Notes: generated from the letters alone by a model not told the origin. Positions 1-7,037 are shown, counted from the stretch's first letter. The stretch: 8,689 bases of DNA from Desulfobacterales bacterium (GCA_030149595.1 JASFBI010000046.1:1-8689); one strand, 5' to 3'. Numbers and translations: made by a program.

Positions 1-576
1 AATAACATAGTCCACAATTTTCTGGACATAAATGGCTGTTGAAAGCCCGAGCATTGTAGTTACTACCGCACCAATTAGTGCTTCTGCCATTATTGTTTTA
101 TGGGGTTTTATAAGATTCCAGAAACGGCTTAATGCTGATGTTGTTTCATTTCCTTTTTTAAACTCAGTTGAAGGGAGCATTAAAATCAGTACCCCTGTCC
201 ACTCATCAATAAAGTCTTTATGAAGAATTTTTCTAATTTCACCATGCCCTGGATCCATAACAACAACGTGTTTTTTTGTAACTTTGTAAATTACAACATA
301 GTGATACAGAGTCTTTTTTACAATAATATGTGCAATAGCCGGTTTTGGAATTTTAAACAGACTTTCAAAGGGTCCCTTTACTCCTTTTGCAGAAAACCCG
401 AGTTTTTCTGCTGCCTCTATCATTCCAAGAACATTGGTTCCTTTTTTATCTGTTGACGCATATTGTCGTATTCGTGAGATAGGAATCTGATACCCATAAT
501 GGTTTGAAATAGAAGCAAGGCAGGCTGCACCACAATCAGTTATATCCTGTTGCTTATAAACTGTTATCCCCCCCAT
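1..576 (-). CDS. Peptidase C39-containing ABC exporter (bacteriocin/RiPP type), N-terminal part, runs off left edge
   Basis: This is the N-terminal 192 residues of a peptidase-containing ABC transporter, the inner-membrane pump that cleaves a double-glycine leader peptide and exports the mature peptide or protein. The frame was translated by hand from the minus strand. The C39 protease domain covers about residues 1-130. The motif QQDITDCGAAC gives the oxyanion glutamine (Q9) and the catalytic Cys15; His92 (LYHYVVIYKV) and Asp108 (VMDPGHG) complete the catalytic triad, so the protease looks active. A linker follows, and the first membrane helix of the ABC transmembrane domain starts near residue 167. 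The rest, including the ATPase domain, lies outside the window. The ATG overlaps the HlyD stop codon (TAATG), with GAGG 7 nt upstream, so translation is probably coupled. No substrate precursor with a GG leader is visible nearby, so the cargo is unknown. Confidence 0.93.
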   Translation of the reverse strand, partial: MGGITVYKQQDITDCGAACLASISNHYGYQIPISRIRQYASTDKKGTNVLGMIEAAEKLGFSAKGVKGPFESLFKIPKPAIAHIIVKKTLYHYVVIYKVTKKHVVVMDPGHGEIRKILHKDFIDEWTGVLILMLPSTEFKKGNETTSALSRFWNLIKPHKTIMAEALIGAVVTTMLGLSTAIYVQKIVDYVI

Positions 577-1751
577 TAAATATCCTCGCTTTTTTGCAAC
601 GGATTTAACCAGTCATCAATTTTATCAAAAAGAAGCTGATACAAAGTTCTTTTTGTTATCATAAAACGAACCCTTGCAGACATCCCTTTTTTTATATACC
701 CTTTATATCCATTTTTTAGCATAAGAAATTTCTGATCAAGTTTGCATCTTATTTTAAATATTGCCTGATTATTTATTAAAATAAAATCATCTGCTATATC
801 GTAGATTTCTCCTTTAGCAAGTCCCCATTGATTATAATTAAAAGCGTCAATCTGAATTTTTGCTTTTGTTCCTGCCCCTATCAAACCTATATTATTAGGC
901 AGCACATGAACTTCTAAAATAAGATTTTTATTGGGCGATATAACTGCCACCTGTTGAGCTGACTGTATGATACTTCCAATGGAAATTCCGACAAACTGCT
1001 CTAAAGTACCTGCAACAGGACTTTTTATTGTGTAATTTTTCTTATTGTTTTCTATCTGCTCCTTATCTGTCATTAACTGTTTTTGACTAAACAAGTTTTT
1101 TGTTATATCACTGTTCCATTTTTCAAGCTGCTGCTCAATAATGAGTTTTTTATGGATATTTAATTTTGCTACTTCAAGCTTTCTATATTCCAGATCACTT
1201 AGACTGGATAGTTTTTCACTGTAAAGATATTGTGTTCGTTTTAACTCGTTTTCAGCATTTTTATACTCTTTTTCGTTTTTTTCTATCTGGCTTAAAAGCA
1301 GTACATACTGACTTTTATAATGTATGCTTTTAAGCTTTTTTTTATCTATCAAAAAATTTGAAGCAGATAATTTAGTAAGCAGTCTAAGATCGTATAAATT
1401 AGATTTATTAGTTTCTAACTTATATTTAATAAATTTTAGTTTTTCTTTTATAATTGACAGATCTATTTCCATAAGTACCTGATTTTTTTTAACAAGCTGA
1501 TTCTCTTTTACATAGATATTTGAAACAACGCCAGAGACCAGAGACTTAACAGCATTTTTTTCAGCAAAAGGTCTTATTACTCCACTGCACTGTATAGATA
1601 CAGGAATTATTATAAAAGGAAGAGATGCAATAGTTATTATTATGGCAAAGATAACAACACAATAAATAATATTACTTTTAATTGAAAATCGAGACAGTAT
1701 ATGTTCTGCTGTATATTCGATTATTTCAGATGGAAATATTGATTTTTGCAT
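576..1751 (-). CDS. HlyD-family periplasmic adaptor (membrane fusion) protein
   Basis: 391 residues. It is the adaptor that links an inner-membrane ABC exporter to an outer-membrane channel in type I secretion. One N-terminal membrane anchor is at about residues 28-51. The first half of a biotinyl-lipoyl domain lies at about 66-98 (VSGVVSNIYVKENQLVKKNQ). A long lysine- and glutamate-rich coiled-coil hairpin runs to about 240. Then come the second lipoyl half (SPVAGTLEQFVG) and a beta-barrel segment. This order and length are normal for HlyD proteins. It is the first gene of the exporter operon and overlaps the transporter by one base. The start was chosen as the ATG just before the membrane anchor; the ribosome binding site there is weak (AAGCGA). 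A promoter is proposed at 1888-1917, giving a leader of about 130 nt. Presence of an adaptor implies a double-membraned cell. Confidence 0.92.
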   Translation of the reverse strand: MQKSIFPSEIIEYTAEHILSRFSIKSNIIYCVVIFAIIITIASLPFIIIPVSIQCSGVIRPFAEKNAVKSLVSGVVSNIYVKENQLVKKNQVLMEIDLSIIKEKLKFIKYKLETNKSNLYDLRLLTKLSASNFLIDKKKLKSIHYKSQYVLLLSQIEKNEKEYKNAENELKRTQYLYSEKLSSLSDLEYRKLEVAKLNIHKKLIIEQQLEKWNSDITKNLFSQKQLMTDKEQIENNKKNYTIKSPVAGTLEQFVGISIGSIIQSAQQVAVISPNKNLILEVHVLPNNIGLIGAGTKAKIQIDAFNYNQWGLAKGEIYDIADDFILINNQAIFKIRCKLDQKFLMLKNGYKGYIKKGMSARVRFMITKRTLYQLLFDKIDDWLNPLQKSEDI

Positions 1752-1887
1752 AATAATATTCGCTTTTTATAACATACATGGCGGATTTATCTGCCACAAC
1801 AAAATTGAAACTCTCATGATTACGATCTGTTGGACAGAGTTTCATATAAAAAAAATAGAAAATATACAGATATAATTTGATCTGCAT

Positions 1888-1917
1888 ACTATAATTTGAC
1901 TTAATAAACTTAGTCAA
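1888..1917 (-). promoter_or_regulatory. Putative sigma70-type promoter of the HlyD/ABC exporter operon
   Basis: On the minus strand, TTGACT (1917-1912) and TATAGT (1893-1888) are separated by 18 nt, which is close to the vegetative consensus. It lies about 130 nt upstream of the HlyD start. It overlaps the pqiA promoter on the other strand. No start-site data support it. Confidence 0.5.
1896..1917. promoter_or_regulatory. Inverted repeat TTGACT-N10-AGTCAA shared by the two divergent promoters
   Basis: Each arm is the -35 box of one of the two divergent promoters. The arrangement could be an operator, or simply a consequence of two overlapping promoters. A 10-bp direct repeat, TATAATTTGA, lies at 1871-1880 and again at 1890-1899, a period of 19 bp. 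No regulator gene is adjacent. Confidence 0.35.
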
Positions 1918-1926
1918 TAATATATT
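1896..1926 (+). promoter_or_regulatory. Putative promoter of pqiA
   Basis: On the plus strand, TTGACT (1896-1901) is followed by two possible -10 boxes: TAATAT (1918-1923, spacer 16) or TATATT (1921-1926, spacer 19). The pqiA ATG is about 25 nt further on. It interlocks with the minus-strand promoter at 1888-1917. Confidence 0.35.
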
Positions 1927-1952
1927 AAATAATCAGTACAGGATTTAACTAT

Positions 1953-2585
1953 ATGTATAAAAGCTTCAAATCTCCTGATAATTTTGAGATAATAATTTGC
2001 CCCGGTTGTGACCTGTTGCTAAAACAGATAAATATTGAGCAGGGCTATACTCTTTTCTGTCCAAGATGTGCATATAAACTTCATACTCCAAAAAAAAATT
2101 CTGTTACCAGAACTCTTGCTTTAAGTATTACTGCTATTTTACTCTATTTACCCGCTTTTTTTATGCCTTTAATGAATTTTAACTATCTGGGATCTGAAAA
2201 AAGTAACTCTATTATTGATGTAATCTTACTGCTTCATAACAAGAATTATTTTTTTGTCTATCTAATAATAATATTAACCAGCCTGTTGTTCCCTTTTGCT
2301 AAAACTTTACTTATTTTTATTATCTCCGCCTGTCTTAAAATAAAATATTATCCGGAATATCTTTCAAAACTTATGCGGTGTCACAGAGTTATAGATGACT
2401 GGGGAATGCTTGATGTATATATGATAAGTATTTTAGTGGTTCTTATTAAAATGCATCCTTTGGGATATATTCACTACAACACAGGGTTTTTCTTTTTTTT
2501 TATTCTGTTATTTATTGCTCTTAGTTCTCATACAACCATGGATGAACATCTATTTTGGAATCTCATTGATAAAAAAGAGCAGTAG
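1953..2585 (+). CDS. pqiA: PqiA-family membrane protein (single domain)
   Basis: 210 residues. PqiA proteins are inner-membrane partners of MCE-type lipid-transport proteins (PqiB) in the envelope; E. coli PqiA has two such domains, this one has one. An N-terminal zinc-ribbon-like motif has CxxC pairs at Cys16/Cys19 (CPGCD) and Cys36/Cys39 (CPRCA). Four hydrophobic segments follow, at about 53-74, 99-128, 152-167 and 176-191. The family-typical segment WGMLDVYMISILVVLIKM precedes the last helix. The ATG follows a weak CAGGA about 10 nt upstream. No pqiB or MCE gene is in the window. The stop codon is TAG and lies inside the end of the palindromic element at 2582-2659, so the original C-terminus may have been slightly longer or different. 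The exact substrate is unknown. Confidence 0.85.
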   Translation: MYKSFKSPDNFEIIICPGCDLLLKQINIEQGYTLFCPRCAYKLHTPKKNSVTRTLALSITAILLYLPAFFMPLMNFNYLGSEKSNSIIDVILLLHNKNYFFVYLIIILTSLLFPFAKTLLIFIISACLKIKYYPEYLSKLMRCHRVIDDWGMLDVYMISILVVLIKMHPLGYIHYNTGFFFFFILLFIALSSHTTMDEHLFWNLIDKKEQ

Positions 2586-2659
2586 AGGCAATCCCTTGTG
2601 GCTGCCCGATTGTTTGTGGTTGTTTCGTATTTTGGGTACCCACAAAGGGGAACCCCTAC
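2582..2659. repeat. 78-bp palindromic interspersed element with GTAG ends, between convergent genes
   Basis: The left arm (2582-2609, starting GTAGAGGCAATCCC) and the reverse complement of the right arm (2632-2659, starting GTAGGGGTTCCCC) match at 19 of 28 positions, with a 22-nt centre. The centre repeats part of the arm (TTGTGGTTG). It is much richer in G and C than its surroundings. It looks like the small, non-coding, dispersed palindromes found in many copies in some bacterial genomes. Its GTAG ends provide the TAG stop codon of pqiA (2583-2585) and, on the other strand, the TAG stop of the radical SAM gene (2658-2656). The RNA from either strand could fold and act as a two-way terminator. 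Family membership is from memory and was not searched. Confidence 0.75.
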
Positions 2660-3807
2660 ATATAATTTTGAATCATTTTCGAAATAATTTTATCAACATT
2701 ATTTTTATTTATTCCATATTTTATACAGGCCTCGTATGCACCATTTATACGACTGGAGTCATTTAAATCTGATAACCCTGAAAAAATCCGAAGCCTTTTA
2801 CCTACCTGAAAAAGCATACGATCATCATCAGACAAACTAATAAACGAGTTTAGGACATCTATCATGGATTCTTTGGCATCAGGCATTGTACCTTCAACTT
2901 CCTGAAGAAGATTAAGAATATTATTACTCTCAATATATGTAGTTACTCCATTTAAACTTTCAATAAAAAGTTTTATTTCTTCTGCTATATCAAGATCAGT
3001 TGATGGAATATATTCATCAGATCCATGACCTCCAAAAATTTCAGCTGTGGGAGCAGCAAGGGTGAGAAATCTTATTATGGAAGGGTTTATCTGGTTTATT
3101 GTATCTGCTGTTTCAAGGGCATGCTCCTTTGACAAATTTTTTCCGCCAAGTCCAAGCAGCACACACTCAGACAGCTCAATACCTGCTTTTTTAATCTTTT
3201 GTCCTGCTCTTATATGCATCTCTTTGGTACACCCTTTTTTTACCAGCTTAAGAATTTTATCAGAACCTGTTTCCAGGCCAACATGGATTCTATTTAAGCC
3301 CAGATCAGCATAGGCTTTAAGGTTTTTATCGCTGATATTTAAAATTGTCTGGGTTCTGCCAAAAGAGGTTATTCTTTCAACATCGGGAAAACATTTATTA
3401 ATATGATGAAGAATTTTAATTAAAGCAGCAGGTTTTAATATTATACTATTGGCATCCTGAAAAAAAACAGACTTCATCCCCGCAGAATACCAGTGTAATA
3501 CGGCATTAAATAAAGAGTATTCAACAGGCTTAACTGATTTCCCAATTTTATTGATAATAGCTTGGGTTAACCGCCCATCATCACCACATTGATTTTTAAT
3601 TAAGCTAACAAATTTGTAAGCAGTATCAATATCACGAATTACATGCTCAACAAACCTTATGGAAAATTTTTTATCCTTGTAAATCGGACAAAATGTACAG
3701 TGATTCCACGGGCAATTTCTCGTAAGTAACAATAAAAGACTGTTTGCTTCAGCAGGAGGCCTTACAGGTCCCTGTTCAAAACTGTATGGAAAAATCTCTT
3801 TTTTCAT
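2656..3807 (-). CDS. Radical SAM protein with a CX4CX2C iron-sulfur motif, function unknown
   Basis: 383 residues. Radical SAM enzymes use a [4Fe-4S] cluster and S-adenosylmethionine to start radical chemistry. The cluster ligands are Cys32, Cys37 and Cys40 in NCPWNHCTFCPIYK, a spacing of CX4CX2C instead of the usual CX3CX2C; I recall NCPWN-type proteins with this spacing as an uncharacterised family. A HemN/Elp3-like segment is at about 172-192 (GLETGSDKILKLVKKG), and TSFGRTQTIL at about 148-156 fits the barrel core. The C-terminal third has no motif I recognise. The N-terminal EQGPVRPPAEANSLLL is typical of this group. The start is an ATG with only a weak AAGAT upstream. The last codon is followed by a TAG that belongs to the palindromic element. 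It may be co-transcribed with ilvC, which lies 98 bp upstream on the same strand. No substrate can be proposed. Confidence 0.85.
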   Translation of the reverse strand: MKKEIFPYSFEQGPVRPPAEANSLLLLLTRNCPWNHCTFCPIYKDKKFSIRFVEHVIRDIDTAYKFVSLIKNQCGDDGRLTQAIINKIGKSVKPVEYSLFNAVLHWYSAGMKSVFFQDANSIILKPAALIKILHHINKCFPDVERITSFGRTQTILNISDKNLKAYADLGLNRIHVGLETGSDKILKLVKKGCTKEMHIRAGQKIKKAGIELSECVLLGLGGKNLSKEHALETADTINQINPSIIRFLTLAAPTAEIFGGHGSDEYIPSTDLDIAEEIKLFIESLNGVTTYIESNNILNLLQEVEGTMPDAKESMIDVLNSFISLSDDDRMLFQVGKRLRIFSGLSDLNDSSRINGAYEACIKYGINKNNVDKIISKMIQNYM

Positions 3808-3847
3808 ATTTTTATCTTAATATAACAGTACATTTTTCAGATATAAG

Positions 3848-3888
3848 CTGTTTTAACAGACTATTACAAACAGTATAACAGCCTGTTA
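3848..3888. repeat. Cluster of CTGTT/AACAG palindromes between ilvC and the radical SAM gene
   Basis: Two short palindromes occur: CTGTTTTAACAG (3848-3859) and TAACAGCCTGTTA (3876-3888). The segment ACAGACTATTACAAA (3857-3871) nearly matches ACAGACTGTTACAAAATG at 8548-8565, and TAACAGCCTGT matches the inner end of the MITE at 5558-5674. They may be degenerate transposon ends. No run of T follows, so a terminator is not supported. Confidence 0.4.
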
Positions 3889-3905
3889 AAATATTTATCT
3901 ATAAT

Positions 3906-5369
3906 TTAGATGGCCTTCATATTTGTCATAAATTCACGAAGCTTTCTTCCAATAATCTCAACCGGATGATTTCTGATTGCATCGTTAATAGCAATAAGTT
4001 TTTTATTATCAACGGTATTATCAGCTCCTGTCATACCTTTACCAATTACATCAGTATCAATAACATCCATAAAATCTTTAAGCAGAGGAACACATGCATG
4101 TGTAAATAAATAGTTGCCATATTCAGCTGTATCAGAAATAACAACATTCATTTCGTAAAGCTTGTTTCTTGCAATTGTATTAGCAATAAGAGGGGTTTCA
4201 TGGAGAGATTCATAGTAGGCTGACTCACCCTTCATACCTGCTTCTGTCATAATTTCGTAAGCAAGCTCAACCCCCGCTTTAACCATTGCAATCATTAAGA
4301 TACCATTATCAAAATATTCCTGCTCAGAAATATCATCCTTTGTAAGTTCTGCCACTTCAAAAGCACTCTTACCTGTATCTTCCCGCCATCCAAAAAGCTG
4401 CTTGTCATTATCTGCCCAATCTTTCATCATGGTTTCAGAAAAATCAGCTTCAAGAACATCATCCATATGCTTCTGATATAAGGGACGCATAACTGTTTTT
4501 AACTCTTCAGAAAGTTCAAATGCTTTAACCTTTGAAGCATTTGAAAGTCTGTCCATCATATTTGTAATACCGCCCTGTTTAAGAGCTTCTGTTACTGTTT
4601 CCCATCCATGCTGAACAAGTTTTGCAGCATAACCACTGTCAATTCCTTTTTCAACCATCTTGTCATAACAAAGGAGAGAACCGGTTTGCAACATACCGCA
4701 AAGAATTGTCTGCTCGCCCATAAGATCTGATTTTACTTCAGCAACAAAAGAAGAGTGAAGTACCCCAGCTCTGTCCGCACCTGTTCCGGCAGCATATGCC
4801 TTTGCAATTTCAAATCCATCACCATTTGGATCATTTTCAGTATGAACTGCAATCAAAGTAGGAACCCCAAATCCACGTTTGTATTCAGCACGAACTTCTG
4901 AACCGGGTGATTTTGGAGCAACCATAATAACCGTAATATCCTCACGAATCTCCATACCCTCTTCAACAATATTAAAACCATGTGAATATGAAAGACATGC
5001 TCCTTTTTTCATTAATGGAACAACCCGTGAAACAACAGGTGTATGGTATTTATCCGGAGTAAGGTTTAATACAAGATCTCCTTTAGGAATAACATCTTCA
5101 TATTTTCCATAATTGAAATTATTTTCAGAAGCAAGTTTCCAGGGAAGAAGTTTTTCTTTAATTTCTTCATCAAGAAGAGCATATGTAATATCAAGCCCAC
5201 TGTCACGAAGATTCAAGCCCTGATTAAAACCCTGTGCACCACATCCAACAATAACAAGTTTTTTCCCCTTAAGTTTTTCAACTCCGTTAAACTCAGAGGA
5301 GTCCATAAAACGACACTGGCCAAGCTGTTGTACTTTTTTTGAAAAAGTAAGTGAATTAAAATAATTCAT
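3906..5369 (-). CDS. ilvC: Ketol-acid reductoisomerase, class II (long form)
   Basis: 487 residues (E. coli IlvC has 491). It converts acetolactate or acetohydroxybutyrate to the dihydroxy acid in valine, isoleucine and leucine synthesis. The Rossmann nucleotide loop is [11 protein letters not shown] (about 41-51). The duplicated, knotted C-terminal domains of the long form are present. The Mg-binding and catalytic residues are kept: His130 (SYSHGFN), Lys153 (VAPKSPG), Asp215 and Glu219 (KSDLMGEQ), Glu387 and Glu391 (AGVELAYE), and the serine of [11 protein letters not shown]. The specificity loop is odd: residues equivalent to E. coli Arg68, Lys69, Arg76 and Ser78 are Leu66, Asp67, Leu74 and Pro76, which argues for NADH over NADPH. 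The start has a good AAGGAG (5376-5381) 6 nt upstream. No ilvB, ilvN or leu genes are adjacent, so it seems to be a solitary copy. Confidence 0.97.
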   Translation of the reverse strand: MNYFNSLTFSKKVQQLGQCRFMDSSEFNGVEKLKGKKLVIVGCGAQGFNQGLNLRDSGLDITYALLDEEIKEKLLPWKLASENNFNYGKYEDVIPKGDLVLNLTPDKYHTPVVSRVVPLMKKGACLSYSHGFNIVEEGMEIREDITVIMVAPKSPGSEVRAEYKRGFGVPTLIAVHTENDPNGDGFEIAKAYAAGTGADRAGVLHSSFVAEVKSDLMGEQTILCGMLQTGSLLCYDKMVEKGIDSGYAAKLVQHGWETVTEALKQGGITNMMDRLSNASKVKAFELSEELKTVMRPLYQKHMDDVLEADFSETMMKDWADNDKQLFGWREDTGKSAFEVAELTKDDISEQEYFDNGILMIAMVKAGVELAYEIMTEAGMKGESAYYESLHETPLIANTIARNKLYEMNVVISDTAEYGNYLFTHACVPLLKDFMDVIDTDVIGKGMTGADNTVDNKKLIAINDAIRNHPVEIIGRKLREFMTNMKAI

Positions 5370-5375
5370 ATTATG

Positions 5376-5381
5376 CTCCTT
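5376..5381 (-). promoter_or_regulatory. Ribosome binding site of ilvC
   Basis: AAGGAG on the minus strand, 6 nt before the ATG at 5369. It fixes the start. Confidence 0.8.
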
Positions 5382-5476
5382 TATTTTAATAATTCTTTAT
5401 CTGATAAATTAAATTATCTGTTATAAATACAGCATTCAGAATATACTGACTGAAATACAACAAAAATTCATAAGCT

Positions 5477-5505
5477 GATTTAATCTTTTTTAATAATAAA
5501 GTCAA
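5477..5505 (-). promoter_or_regulatory. Possible ilvC promoter
   Basis: On the minus strand a TTGACT (5505-5500) lies about 130 nt before the ilvC start. With a 17-nt spacer the -10 is TAAATC, which is poor. No leader peptide rich in branched-chain amino acids and no T-box-like structure was recognised in the leader. Confidence 0.25.
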
Positions 5506-5557
5506 CATGATTGCAAGCAACCATACAGAGCAGCTGTGAATTATTAATGTTTAGCAC

Positions 5558-5674
5558 TCGACAGGCTGTTACGGAACTAAACAAAATATTTTTTATACAC
5601 AACATATAGTACAATCTTTTGCAATAAGCAGGCTATATTGTATATAAATTTTCCATTCCGTAACAGCCTGTCGA
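5558..5674. mobile_element. 117-bp MITE-like element with perfect 19-bp terminal inverted repeats
   Basis: TCGACAGGCTGTTACGGAA at 5558-5576 is repeated as its exact reverse complement at 5656-5674. The 79-bp centre is AT-rich, has no reading frame, and contains a weaker inner symmetry. No clear target-site duplication was found next to the ends. The outer part of the repeat recurs at 7571-7587 and in degenerate form at 3876-3888 and 8548-8565. The CAGRCTGTTA ends recall the terminal repeats of insertion sequences. A hairpin with an unusually long stem would form if it were transcribed. Confidence 0.7.
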
Positions 5675-5894
5675 CCAATTTTCCCAAAATTTAATTAAAA
5701 TACTTATTATTACCATATTCACAGTGTTAGTTCTTCAATATTTATTATTTAGATTTATCTTACATAATAATGTGTTTAACCTGACCCAGCGGACACAATA
5801 CCGAATTATCAAGATATACTATTAGTCAATAACTCTAATATTATAAATAAAATTATTTTTAAATTCAATAACAGGATGGTAATAATTGACTCTG
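5675..5894. other. AT-rich intergenic stretch with no recognised feature
   Basis: No reading frame of useful length was found on either strand. One GC-richer patch (about 5779-5798, containing TGACCCAGCGGACAC) stands out from the AT background but could not be assigned. It is probably decayed or spacer DNA downstream of the toxin-antitoxin operon. Confidence 0.4.
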
Positions 5895-5918
5895 AAAAAG
5901 CCATTGGTAATGGTTTTA
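5895..5918 (-). terminator. Possible terminator of the three-gene toxin-antitoxin operon
   Basis: Read on the minus strand, ACCATTACCAATGG is a 5-bp stem (CCATT/AATGG) with a 3-nt loop, followed by C and TTTTT. It lies about 35 nt after the stop codon at 5951. The stem is short, so termination may be weak. Confidence 0.4.
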
Positions 5919-5950
5919 ATTTCAAAATTTGATAATCAAGATGTAGATTC

Positions 5951-6394
5951 TTATTTCTCAAGCTTTTTTGTATTTGAAAATATTTCTATGACTCCTTTTT
6001 CGGATAAATAATGACCATTGCCATTACACGTATAACTCAGAACAACAATTTTTTTTAATATTTCAATTCTCGTCTTTGTGTTAAAAAATCCTTGTTTTAA
6101 TTCTTTTGTATATTCAATCAATTTCGCTCCAAAGTCATCATGAAAAGTAACCACTTTATTACCATGATTTAAAGAACCAAATTGTTTAACAATATCTTTA
6201 TAAACTCTTTCAAGGATAAAAAACGTAAATAGTAACTCATCTGAATATTCAAAGTTCATTATTCTGTTAAGCAATGTTTGAATTCCAGTAAAATAATATA
6301 GCATTTGATCAGCGTTTTCACTTTTAGTCATTTTGTGAATCACGAAATCAAACTCAGATTCAATTTTTGCCTTATATTCTTTTGATAATTTCAT
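5951..6394 (-). CDS. Hypothetical protein, third gene of the MqsRA-like operon
   Basis: 147 residues; I do not recognise the family. The sequence is charged, with little proline, and reads as largely alpha-helical (for example QMLYYFTGIQTLLNRIMNF and LLFTFFILERVYKDIVKQFG). There is no signal peptide, no clear membrane segment and no catalytic motif. The start lies 4 nt after the stop of the antitoxin-like gene. Its ribosome binding site (GGAAGGG) is inside the end of that gene, 7 nt before the ATG, so the two are surely co-translated. Placement suggests a role in the toxin-antitoxin module: accessory factor, chaperone or second antitoxin. Known tripartite systems carry a SecB-like chaperone of similar size, but I see no resemblance to SecB. 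A probable terminator follows at 5895-5918. Confidence 0.8.
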   Translation of the reverse strand: MKLSKEYKAKIESEFDFVIHKMTKSENADQMLYYFTGIQTLLNRIMNFEYSDELLFTFFILERVYKDIVKQFGSLNHGNKVVTFHDDFGAKLIEYTKELKQGFFNTKTRIEILKKIVVLSYTCNGNGHYLSEKGVIEIFSNTKKLEK

Positions 6395-6398
6395 GTTG

Positions 6399-6953
6399 CT
6401 ACCCTTCCATTAATTCTTCGTTAGAGATTGATTTTTCTTGTACAATACAAGGACTATCAGATCCTGCATCTAAAAGGCATTCCCTGCTTTGTCCCTGTTG
6501 TTTTCTTCTCTGGATGTCGGAAAAACTGATAATTTGAAATTTTGTTTTTTTCTTTGGTTCTGCAAGGGGTAACCTGCCATCGCCTGTTTCTTTAAATAGT
6601 TCAACTGATTTTTTGAGATATAGTAAAATTCCATTGTGCCTAACAAAGTGTATAAATCCCCGTCTGATTCTTTTGTGTTTGTGAATAGCTTGGCGTGTAC
6701 AACCAAGAATTTTAGCAACTTCTGCCGCAGAAAGAAAATTGTTTAGGGGTTTTCCCAATAACAATTCTTCTTTTCTTTTTGCTTCCGTTTCTTCAATTGC
6801 TTTCAGTGTTACTGGTGAATACAGTTTTTCACCACAATCTTTACATTGCTCGTATTCTGTATTCAGCACAGTAAAATCACCAAGAATTTTGTCACGCAGT
6901 TCAAGATCACCATTTATTGTTAAAATTAGTCCCGAACATTTTATACATCGCAT
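6399..6953 (-). CDS. MqsA-like antitoxin: YgiT-type zinc finger plus HTH
   Basis: 184 residues. The N-terminal zinc-binding domain has Cys3, Cys6, Cys37 and Cys40 (MRCIKC and EQCKDCGE), the same numbering as in E. coli MqsA, whose zinc domain binds the MqsR toxin. A helix-turn-helix is at about 74-94 (LSAAEVAKILGCTRQAIHKH), followed by RRGFIHFVRHNGILLYLKKSVELF; this resembles excisionase/MerR-type HTH, not the XRE-type HTH of classical MqsA. The last 60 residues or so are polar and probably disordered. It would neutralise the toxin and repress its own operon through the palindrome at 7423-7460. The start was chosen because Cys3 must be at the N-terminus; the ribosome binding site is weak (AAGG about 12 nt away). 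A 120-nt gap separates it from the toxin gene, which is unusual for this kind of operon. Confidence 0.82.
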   Translation of the reverse strand: MRCIKCSGLILTINGDLELRDKILGDFTVLNTEYEQCKDCGEKLYSPVTLKAIEETEAKRKEELLLGKPLNNFLSAAEVAKILGCTRQAIHKHKRIRRGFIHFVRHNGILLYLKKSVELFKETGDGRLPLAEPKKKTKFQIISFSDIQRRKQQGQSRECLLDAGSDSPCIVQEKSISNEELMEG

Positions 6954-7011
6954 AGATTTTTTGCCTTTTAAATTTTACTTGTCATGTAAAAAATCATTTT
7001 TTAAATACGCC

Positions 7012-7037
7012 TTTAATAAAATCAGTAGATTAAATAG
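7012..7037. repeat. Copy 1 of a 26-bp direct repeat, between toxin and antitoxin genes
   Basis: It begins TTTAATAAAATCAGTAGATT and matches 7694-7720 with two substitutions or indels. It lies in the unusual 120-nt gap between the toxin and antitoxin genes. Nearby on the same stretch are short inverted repeats (TTTTAC/GTAAAA at about 6975-6990). Confidence 0.5.

Noticed and set aside
32..456. Two plus-strand frames at the left edge
   Set aside because: Both are antisense shadows of the C39 ABC transporter, whose catalytic motifs are unmistakable on the minus strand.
1726..1917. 63-codon minus-strand frame between HlyD and pqiA, considered as a peptide precursor
   Set aside because: Its start is a TTG that coincides with the -35 box of the proposed promoter, internal ATGs have no ribosome binding site, it overlaps the HlyD start, and there is no double-glycine leader.
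3876..3888. Intrinsic terminator of ilvC
   Set aside because: The 13-bp palindrome has a one-base centre and no T-run after it on the minus strand.
5951..6394. SecB-like chaperone of a toxin-antitoxin-chaperone system
   Set aside because: Length and position fit, but the sequence looks all-helical and shows none of the beta-strand pattern of SecB that I know; left as unknown.
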